A stretch of DNA of 64,000 nucleotides from Albugo candida (lineage: Eukaryota; Oomycota; Peronosporomycetes; Albuginales; Albuginaceae). The translations under genes were made by a program, and so were the position numbers. The stretch covers positions 248,001 through 312,000 of the forward strand of contig CAJNAR010000152.1 in the NCBI GenBank assembly GCA_905220665.1, given 5' to 3'. This document shows, piece by piece, positions 54,481-64,000 of the stretch (position 1 is the first letter of the stretch; each line of letters begins with the position of its first letter). The notes under the pieces are model-generated. The model saw only the letters and a list, made by a program, of their open reading frames with translations. It was not told where the DNA came from and did no database searches.

Positions 54481-57400
54481 ATGTAAGAAAAAAAATGAGC
54501 CAAAGGATGTTTTTAAAGTGCGCTACCATACGTCACCTTCAGTATATTGCGGTAGCTGTGAGCGCAAATCGCGAGTAGTCATCATGGATGAATTTCGTCG
54601 ATCTAGAATTATATCTGTGTGACCCACACCGATACGAGGACAATAGGGTATACAAGACGAGCAAGCTTTATGCGACATGTCGTCCGCAACCTATCGCTTC
54701 TACCGATCAGTATTACACATGTTTGTGTCGGAATAACCGCTGCACCGGCTCTTCGCGTCTCCGTCCAGCCTCTTTACCCTGATGCCCTAATGCGTTCGTC
54801 TTCTCTCTCAGGTATTCTGGTTCTATTCTGCCAAATATCTCAATTCTTTGCAGTGTGCACATGTGCCACACACGGAATCAGCCATTCAACATCCCCAATC
54901 AACCAAATCGACGCAGCGTCTGATGAAAGCTTATTATGCTTGATCTGTATTCGTAAATGCTTACTGTGTGACTCAGCTCTTCATGTGGTTTTCTTCCATA
55001 GAGTAAACAAAGCCTGCAAAAGCCTGGTTCAAGCATAGATCCTGTGATACATTTGTTGCATTTCTGGTGCATATCCTACTTGAACTAGTTGGTGAGGGAG
55101 TAGAGGAAGAATGGTTCCTCATTTTACGTTCGCTTCACGCTCTGGGATGTCCAGTATTTTTGATACTTTTGGAGAAACTGGTTCGTGCATAGGACGCGTG
55201 TTACCGACGTGGAAAGAGTACTTTAGTACTTTTATTTTTTTCCCTTCGAGCTGGTACGAAATGTCAAAGTATGCGAGAAAATTGCATAGCGAAAGCTACT
55301 CTACCCTATGAGAAAACAATTTTCTCCAATACCTTCGGAACGTCCACGTTTTGGTCAACCTGGTCCTTATTGATTGGATTTGAGAGAAGCACCAGCCACG
55401 GCAACAAGGAAACAGCAACAAAAAACAAAAAAACAAAAACAACAATACGCACTAAGACTTGCAACCAGCAAAACAAATACAACCAGCATCCAGCACCAAA
55501 AGCACTCGTGGTGCTCCCACATTAGGGGGAGTAAGCAGTTCCAAGACAAATATTGGAGGCGAAAAAATCGGAACGAAAGCTCTCCGGCCAAATATCGTGT
55601 AAGTTCAAAGCTCTTCCCAGTAGCACGCTGTTAGGAGCACGGGACTTACTGCAAATCTCTCTTCCCATCAGCAGGAGTCTACACGCAGCTGGCAAGCACG
55701 CGAGATAAACGTAACCGGGTGTAGCCGCTCCAACAAATGTTCCCCAAAAGCACCACCTCTTCCTCGCCCCATGGTGGCGACTAGCAATTACTCCGCTGTG
55801 CTCGCAGCCATGGAGGTAGAGAATGAAGAAGTAAATGCGGTTCCAACCCGGATAATGAAATCCCATTCAGATTGTTCCCGTGAAAGCACGGATGCCAAAC
55901 ACGGTGGCCACTTCAAAAGAGGCGGCACACTTTTATTAAAACGTCATACAACGGTCGAAAAAGCGGATCGATCGACCAAAATTGCTGAATAGGGAAGCTC
56001 ATGGAAATCCATTCTAGAACGCTCTTCACCCGCTCCAGCCGGACTAGAGTATCCAAGCCGATGCACGCATCCCACATATGCGCAGACTAGTTCAGTTCAG
56101 CACCAACCAAACAAAACCTTCGGGAAGCACTAGATCATCAGATCACCATGAATGGGGTTCTTATCTCTTGCATGATGTCAAACGTTCACGCGTTGAAAGC
56201 AGTTGCACATCCCCTTCGAGTCAGTCGCGTTTTTGAAGCACACAATCTCAGGAAAATGTTAAAGTAATGCGTTGGTGGAAGTTGGTTCCACAGGTAGGTC
56301 ACTGTTCGACTCGAGCAATCAATGCTCTTGAGTTTATGGAGCTTAGATTTCTTTGCACTTTCCCGACGTTCTACACCAATGATCACTGGATCCAATATCC
56401 TGTAGATGGGATAGTAATTTGGATTCTGAGTCATCATTGTCGTTTACTGCCTCTCAATATACCCTAATATTTACGCTCTGATTTGGGCATCAAGTTTTGT
56501 GAAAATGGTTCGGAGTTGAACGGCGAAGGGGTCTGCTCAATGAACGACGAGATCTTCGTCAATAATAGCTATTTCCCAGAAGAAACTGCAGCACTCCACC
56601 TCGCCATACAAGATGGTATAGACGAAGCTGATCGCCGGCCCACTTCAGCGTTAATCAAAGGGATCCTCAATCATATCAACGTGAAACAACATTTTAGCAC
56701 TCAGAATGGAATTTATCAAAATGGTCATCTTATTATCGACCACGTCCCCTCACAACACTCCATTCCTCGTGATCAAGGAACCAAGTCTCGCGATCGCACA
56801 AAATGTTTGTGAATTAACACGGCAGTGTTCTTCTACATCAAACTCAAAGTCGCAATGGCGATGTGATGACAATCATTCGCTCAGACTTTCCTGGTTATAC
56901 AACAGCGGGAGAAATCACCAAGCGAAGTATTCACTGGTATTCCGTGTTCTCATTTACGATCTACCGGTGTATACTCACAATATATACGTACCTAACGAAC
57001 CTTAGGAGAGAGTGTTTTCTTTGAGTTATTCCTCTATAACAATTTCGAATCGACCGGAACACATCTCGCACTTGCTGATTTCACACCACTCGTTCCAGCT
57101 ATCAATCATTCGAGAGGAAAAATCCGTGAGGAACCATGTCGATTAACGTGTTTAGAATGGGTTTCGTAGATGAGGTGGTAGACGCTTGGCGAGCCCACCA
57201 TCCGGCTGACAAAATATTCATAGGCCCGCTACCGCGCAAGATTCGATGAAGTTAACAGAGTATCCATTCATTATAATGTTGATACCTAACATAGATCGAA
57301 TATTCTCGTTCTGTGTTGCAAAATCTGCGTCTCTTCACCCACAAATGTGTAAATCTGGGCTAGGTTGATGAGAACTCCGACTTGTTTTAGATTTTGATCT

Positions 57401-58899
57401 CACTTTTCGTCAATGAGTGACCCAGAATAGTTGGATGTTAGACTGGTTTTGAGTCAACTTGATTGAAGTTGTCGATCATTAGTGACATGCATGCTTCCTG
57501 GAAATGTTTATCACACTCCTGCCTCGGCTACACTCAACTTTCATACCAAGATTGCATCTATATTGATCAAGTTTTCAGTTCTGAATCCTTGCTTCGAGCG
57601 GGACGTAATACTGTTAATTACCTTCAAAAAGGCCTGCTCCAATCAGCATGCCGCCAACAATTAAAGCAACATATGTGAATTCATGTTCCGCTTGTAGAAT
57701 TGAATTGCACGAATCCGTCTTTCATCGATTAAGCCCTAGCTTTATTGCAAATAGATTCGATATGATCGTGTTCCATGTGGTGGCTGCCTGCTTTAAAGTA
57801 TAAAAATCCGGCTCAACTTGGAAACGTCGTTCGATGTCCGACTTCTAACTCTAGAGAACACATGCTAAATCCAATTTTGGACGCTCGATGGATCCGCAGA
57901 CGACGCAGCATCTACCACTTTGGTTTATTCCCCTCCCATACAAGAGTTTGCATTGAATCGATACCCCTTTGAGTGGCCACATGGATACACTTCTTCCATC
58001 ATACGATCAAGAACTGCCGAATACCCCCATTATCTTTCTTTGTGTGATACCCTCGATGACAGCGTATTTCTCAGCTAAGTCGGATCAACCTCATACTTGC
58101 AGCAGGAGAGCATCAATTGAAGTAGGTGACACATGGGGTTTATAGTAGCCAAATGCAATAAGTCTTACCTTATAACCCTTCTTTTATGTCTTCTTTGTCA
58201 TTCCTCTTAAATAAATCATGGTGCCGATCACTTTCTAGATTGATGAGAGTTTTACAACTGTCACAATTGTTTTTTCAATGCTGCCATCTCCGCTTTGATG
58301 ATATCAAACCGCTTCTCCTCTATTATGCTGAATTGAATAAGAGATCATTCACGTGGGAGAGCAACGTCTAAAAGTGATAGATACGGCTTCCTCGCATAAT
58401 ATGTGGTCTAGAATGCTTACCAAGACCAAAAAATTCACCATCATCATATCTTCTCTGCTTCCGCTTTATAGACGTGGTAAGAAAATCGTCTATAAAGAAC
58501 TTTCTTGAGTATAATGAAGATGGCTGTTGAGTTTTTTCCATTTCGGAATCAGCATGATGCCTTGTTACACTATCAACTGATTGGTCAGCCTTATCATGGT
58601 CGTAGCCACTCTTCGTCACATAGATTTATTTCAAGTAAGCTTCCGCCACTTGGCCTTACTTCTTTTTGTTGGTACTTGAGACACAGCTGTTCATACCGCC
58701 ACCTGATTTTCTGAATCGATCAGTCGATGTCCCCTTGGCCAGTGTCGAATACCTGTCAAACATAGAATAGCATTCTTTGTCATCTGTCATCCAGCTTTTG
58801 TCGCTTCACCTTATAGATCTTTGTAGAACGCTTGGAAGCAGTAACACACAAGTTGCTCAAATTCGGCTAAGTTTAGTAGTATACTTCAATTCGTTTCTT
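54481..58899. other. Repeat-rich region without a supported gene
   Basis: Open frames here are short and conflict between strands. A Cys-rich plus-strand frame (54670-55038, starting MRHVVRNLSLLPISITHVCV) has a weakly signal-like start. An A/C-rich low-complexity tract lies at 55400-55460. A plus-strand frame at 56483-56812 and a minus-strand one at 56186-56437 are unassigned. The right part may include reverse-transcriptase remains of the Copia relic at 58.9-59.6 kb, but none could be read. Confidence 0.4.
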
Positions 58900-59640
58900 G
58901 GATTTTCAAACGGATCATAAATGCGATTGACGATTTAAACCACCAAATTGTTTGCTTCCGTTCACCATGCTTGTCTTCCATGATATCATATGACGAGCTC
59001 TCTCCATGCGTATAGGGCTTATTCACTCAGCTAGTCCGTTTTGTTTAAGGTGATTAAGACACAGTTGTATAGTCCATAACCACGGCAATTCGACAAGACT
59101 TGACCATTTTATTGTTGATCTATTCCCCCCTCATGTTGTCGGTACCGATACACTTAGCTTTCTGTCAATTTGGTTCACCATGCAAGCTTTTTACTCTACA
59201 CAGACCTCGCTCTTCGATTCGATGCTACAGGCGACTGTATATCTTGAGTAAATGTCGATGAAAGTGACAACGTACTTCGCAGCACTGTGTGATTTTGGTT
59301 TGGATGGGATCCGACTCGTCACTATCTACAAGTTAAGAGCTCGGCTGTCTTGAGCTGACTGCACTATGCTTTTGGTAGCGGTTCCACATTCATTTTCTCA
59401 TTGATACATATTTCAAACATTTGATAATCACCAGGTCGATTTACATCCAAATTTAGTCCATGAATACATTTGTGACTCTTATGAAATCTGACATGATATA
59501 TGTCCCATACATTTTTTCCAATTCGATTGAACATCGCCACACGGAACTTGCCTCTTTTCTTACGTATTCTTAACACCAAAGCTGATGCTGGAAAGAGTCG
59601 ACGATCCCGATACCAAAAGCATATCATGAATTTTGACTCG
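58900..59640 (-). pseudogene. Relic of a Ty1/Copia integrase
   Basis: Minus-strand translation, across frame changes and stops, gives the Copia order: a pre-integrase zinc segment (IGKNVWDIYHVRFHKSHKCIH), the integrase core KYVVTFIDIYSRYTVACSIE followed by SKSEV, and the downstream KQNGLAE with MERARHMI. No long open frame survives and no LTR was identified. Gag and reverse-transcriptase parts, if present, are unreadable. Confidence 0.65.
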
Positions 59641-61115
59641 TGTATTATGTTTCAGCTTTTGTGGCTGTCATCTTTATGTCGTTTGCTACATGGATCTAAA
59701 TCCGATGACTTGAGGAGATCGAGATCCGTGAATTCTTCTTCGAACAAACTCATGTAGCTGCCGGCACTAATTACCAGTTACGTAATTAGCGCATGCTCTT
59801 TGTTTGGTTGTTGTCCTGGTTGCAATCAATGTCTTCGAGCTAAAATATTTTATGAATTACAGGTCCGCAGCGAAAAAAATTCCCGTTAAGCTTCTGTGGT
59901 GTTCTATTCTGCTGTTTGGATTGCAGCGATTTGTATGCCAGATGATTCATCTCCTTCGCTCGCATCATGTCCATCTTTGGTATGTTTTTACCAATCGAGC
60001 AACAGTCATTCGATAGAATTTTTTATAATTGGAGGACTTGTTCATCTTAACCCATGCTATCTCGATTGCGGCGACTATTCTGCAAAACTCCTCAAGTGTC
60101 ATGGGATGCTTAAAGGACTTTCCTGTCTTTTCAATCTTAAATTCGTGAACTTGTCGTCTCAACATTATAAAAGTTTTAGTGATTTGTCAAACAGTAACGT
60201 TCGATAGATTCTCCCACGCTTAGGTTATGCTTATATCTTGACGCATCAAGGATTTATCTGCCGTTTGACCATGTTCCCAATTATTGCATCATTGACTCTC
60301 AACATTCCCAATGCCGGGTTGTCCTCATACTTCATCTTCATTGCGCTGAAATATCTTTGGACGTTCTGCTCTGCTAGCTTTAAGTGAGCATTTATTCACA
60401 TACGAAACAACTCTCTTCTTGACAAAAGGAGGTACTGTTTCTTTGAACTCGATCGCACAATTTGTTGATAAGAAGGCTGCTACAGTGGATAGCTTGGGGC
60501 ACGGTGTTCGAAGAAAATGAAGAAGGGTCCGCCCAGCTCGTTAAGGTTGTTTTCCCGTGGTAATTATATATAGACACCCTTTTGTACTACAGATTGGTGG
60601 CTACCTACTACATTCTAATCACTAGTATAATACGCTCTGAAGAGACCGGTCTGACTCCTGTGCAGTTATACTCTGGTGTAGTTGCCCGCGGCCTAGACAA
60701 GCCCATGTCTTCATACATTAGTAGGCTGATATTTGCGGGGAAGAATCTTTTCCTCCTGAAAGGGCTTCACCTCAGCCCATCCACCTCAGCTCAGTTGAAG
60801 TTGTCTGTATCTTTAAAACTAGAATTAGACTAATTGACTTCTGTGGTCACCTAGGCTATCTTGAATAACATATATACATATAATAACGTTTCGTGAAAGT
60901 ACCTGTGAGAGATGATAATATGTCTTCTCGTTGATAGTCCTGTATTGCGGTAGCCTCCACCACCACAATACGAGACTGTGTCGAGGATGTAGATGATGTG
61001 AAGGCTGTAAAATGGTCAAAAAATATCGTATTTTTTCCAAATTGATGTGCGCCACACTAGGCTTAACGCAGCCATCCAACAAAGACTACAATCCGAGCTG
61101 CACTTGCATTTCGAC
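59641..61115. other. Spacer between Copia relic and LINE, no gene seen
   Basis: AT-rich, with only short frames (up to 103 codons at 59896-60207, without supporting features). A minus-strand frame at 59965-60165 could be part of the Copia relic. The LINE 3' untranslated end should lie near 61.0-61.1 kb, though no clear A/T tail is visible. Confidence 0.4.
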
Positions 61116-64000
61116 TTACCTGTGCCGTACCCGCAGTAATGATCTTCGAATTCTAAAAACAGCACCGAATGAACCTTGTGTTGCGAGCTGATCCAGTACC
61201 TTTGCAAGCCGAATGCGTTCCTCTTGGTCGTAACACTGTCTTCGAAAGTACCGAACGTGCGCACTAAACGTGGTGTAAATGACGGAAAGTGCTGGAACTG
61301 TCGGAGTTGCTGATCGATGATCGAACAAACGACGATTCCGATCTGTCCAGACGAAGTGCAGTGTCACCGCTTGCAATGCAAGCCATAAATCTGAGATAAT
61401 GTCGAAATAGTCTTTCCAATCCGACCGTACTGTTGGGACAATTGCACATGCAATATGCGTCCATCGTGGTCGAGAGGAGAAAAACTGATCCCAACTAGGG
61501 AGTAACTCCCTCCATAACTGTGCCGTGTGATCGCACTCTAGAAAGAGATGTTGATCGGATTCCACTGCCCCACACGAAGGCTGCGTGCACAATATAATGT
61601 CGGACTGAATATCCTTCAAGAACCAGAAACGAGATCGAAGTGGCAACATCCGAAAGGCGAGACGAAACTGTAAATCCTCGAAAATTGGTAATACACGTTT
61701 TCGAAGATGCCGTGATGTAGCCATAAAAGTTCGAACTCGTTCGGAATCCAGTGCGTCCGATCTCTCCCGTGATGACCAATGTGTCGACATCGGATGACTC
61801 TTGGTTGGTTCGGGAGGTTTCCAGACGATTCGTGAGAGTTGTGAGCGTGGAATAGATGGAAAATAATGTCTTGCTTGTTACTCCCACATAAAATGATCTG
61901 CCACTTGTGGTTGGTGTAATCCAAGTGATGAGACCAAGCGTCGAGTGGATACGCTGGAGAATCTGAGTGACTTCATTGTAAAGTCGACTCAGCAACTTTT
62001 CTTCAGACATATCCGACGTGTTCAGCTCTTCGTCGTTGTAATAGTTGGCGACGAAATCTTCCTTCGTTGGCCATGTGTCGCTTTCACGAAAAAAGTCTTG
62101 CAGACTTCGAACGTCGAAAAGTGTAGCAAACGTTTTTTGAAATGTTCGATGTGGTTCATCCACCATGCCAATATTGTACCAAACGTTCTGCGTACTCGGA
62201 TGGCGAGTAGCAGCTTCATAATGTGATTCTTGGTCGCAGTGAAACCACATCGGTTGCTCCATGTAGTACTGACGGCGTTGTGAAACATTTAAATCTGATA
62301 TTGAAATGCTCCAATCCATCTGATGCCACATTCTAAATGCTTGTTTCCACCATGACGATATGCGCTCCCATTGAACCATTTTCCCATGTCGATTTGGTGC
62401 GATGGTGAATATATCCATCGGCTTGTGTGGTCCAAAGGAAGGTTGGATAAGTTGTAATAATTCCGTCGAAGCAGTTGTCCAATTCGCAGAATAATTTGTT
62501 GACGCATCGGATGCGAACTGATGAAGGAATTGAATACGTTGTAGCTTTAATCGTTTCACCAAAAAAGGAACTTGTAGTCCACCATCTTGTCGACGAAGAT
62601 ATAAAAATTCTTTGCTGAGTAGGTGAACATGTTTTGAATCTTTTTTGTGTTTCCGACCAAGCACAAATCGATTTAACATCGATTGCCACTGTCGAATTGT
62701 CGCTGCTGGTATGTCCACGTGCATCGTGTAATGCCACAAACGTGATAAGTAAACAGTAGTCGACCACGAACAGTTCTTGCTCGTCGAAACCATACACCAA
62801 ACCCATCGTAAAAACGCTTGCGAGAGTTGAAATAACCATCGAATGAGTCGATTTCTGGCCGAACGGAATACCCAAATACTTGACCGAATCCTCCGGACCC
62901 ATTATGGTCAAATTGGGAATACGTGGACACGGCATGGTCCGATTCAACGAGAGCAAAGATGATTTACTCAAGTTGAGTTTCGCACCCGATCCATCGCAAT
63001 AGACTTGGACGAGTTCGAGTTGCGTCAAAACACCATTTGTTGTCTCTGAAAGCAATGTCGAATCGTCCGCAAAAAATAATCCAGTTGCGACAGTCGTGCG
63101 ATTAATCCAAAAGCCATGTTCTTCATGTTGGTAAAGTAAATTTCCCAAAGGTTCGATCGTCATCAGAAAAAGTAATGCTGAGAGAGGATCACCTTGTTTC
63201 ACTCCACGTTGTGGTGTAATGGACGGTGTGATATTTCCATTAATCATCAACTGCGCCTTTGTGTTATTGTACAAAAGACGAACCCAGTCGATGAAACTTT
63301 TTCCAACGCCCATTTTTTCCAGAACGCGAAACATGTACGTCCAATTGACTCGATCATAAGATTTCTCAAAGTCAAGAAAAGTCGCATAAGCTTCCTCCCC
63401 ACGATGAGTGACCAAGTCTTGAATGTCGGTCAGATGTCGAATAGGGTGATGCATTTACCTTCCTCGCACGAATGCTTTTTGATCTTGATGGATCAATTTT
63501 GGCAAGAAACGTTGCAATCGATACTCCAACACTTTTGAAAGTACTTTTACGTCGACGCAAAGTAGTGCGATCGGTCGATAGTTGCCAGGATCACCTCGTG
63601 ATCCTTTTTTGTATAAAAGTGTGATTGCCGAGTGACGTTCTGATCGAATTAAAATTCCTCTGTCCAGCTTATATTCGAACACGATCTTCAGACACTCGCC
63701 AAACGTTTCCGGATCAAGCTGATAAAATGCAGCTGGTATTCCATCCATACCTGGAGAAGAACTACTCCGCATGTGCTTGATCGCTTCCGCCATCTCGGTC
63801 GTACTTAACCGAGTTGAGAGACGGTCTTGCTCTGCTGAGGCAAGGGAAACGTGAATCGAATCGAGCAACTTTTTTTGCTTTCTTGCACATGGAACATTTG
63901 AGTCGGTCTCAGAGCTATAAACAGATCCCATGACGCCACCCCAATGATCTCTGAATTCGTCAATAATCTCCCTCGGGTTCGATGTCACGGTACCACATTT
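61116..64000 (-). mobile_element. Non-LTR retrotransposon (LINE, L1-type) ORF2, broken and cut by window end
   Basis: Minus-strand reverse transcriptase: SSSSPGMDGIPAAFYQ, LLYKKGSRGDPGNYRPIALL, QKAFVRGR, DFEKSYDRVNW, PQRGVKQGDPLSALLFL, the catalytic TGLFFADDST, and SVKYLGIPFG. A zinc-binding RT tail follows (LCTQPSCGAVESDQHLFLEC, then DHTAQLW). One nonsense codon (TAA at 63455-63457) replaces the residue after RGR. Frame shifts occur near 62.8 kb and 61.8 kb. The endonuclease part, if any, lies beyond the window. The copy is defective but relatively young compared with the 39.4-kb relic. Confidence 0.88.

Noticed and set aside
1..64000. tRNA, rRNA, CRISPR arrays or bacterial operon signals
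   Set aside because: None were seen by eye; spliced genes and the protein set show nuclear eukaryotic DNA. A tRNA scan was not possible, so a missed tRNA cannot be excluded.

Overview
The window is eukaryotic nuclear DNA. Genes are intron-poor, introns are very short (mostly 39-78 bp, GT-AG, one apparent AT-AC), and neighbouring genes sit tens to hundreds of bases apart. The protein set (flagellar tubulin-ligase family member, PH-AGC kinase, plasmepsin V-like membrane aspartic protease, chromokinesin, HTH fused to a UPRT-like domain) fits a compact stramenopile, most likely an oomycete. An Albugo-like white rust would fit the compactness, AT-rich spacers and old transposons. The genus is inference; the eukaryotic, compact, zoosporic character is read from the genes.

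Layout. 1-9.3 kb: a MINDY deubiquitinase (+), a PH-AGC kinase (-), an unrecognised helical protein (+) and weaker hypothetical genes, one a possible secreted protein. 9.9-17.8 kb: a tight head-to-tail minus-strand run of chromokinesin (KIF4-type), COG6, a B-box-like zinc protein and an unknown protein, with gaps of 35-118 bp. 19-24.7 kb: an HTH-UPRT fusion, a sphingomyelin-synthase-like membrane protein lacking catalytic residues, a calmodulin-lysine methyltransferase, and a PfkB sugar kinase divergent from it. 26.9-37 kb: a VAP protein with an apparent U12-type intron, an RRM protein divergent from the cohesin regulator PDS5, an ankyrin protein, and a plasmepsin V-like protein whose two catalytic motifs are both lost. 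37-42 kb: gene-poor, with a LINE relic and a 97-bp tandem duplication. 42-48.3 kb: a MidA/NDUFAF7-type mitochondrial methyltransferase and a TTLL3-like tubulin glycylase. 48.3-64 kb: repeat-rich; minisatellite arrays in opposite orientations, a 2.8-kb decayed DDE transposon with terminal inverted repeats, a Copia integrase relic, a broken LINE running off the window, and one small predicted secreted protein.

The genes do not form one pathway. Themes are chromosome biology (PDS5, chromokinesin), Golgi/ER membrane traffic and contact (COG6, VAP, SMS-like), signalling/ubiquitin (AGC kinase, MINDY) and the flagellum (TTLL). The most unusual content is three enzyme families whose members here appear to have lost active-site residues (aspartic protease, UPRT, SMS-like), the AT-AC intron, and the secreted-protein candidate placed among repeats. 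Exon joins were made by eye from reading frames and splice sites; no alignment or RNA evidence was available.
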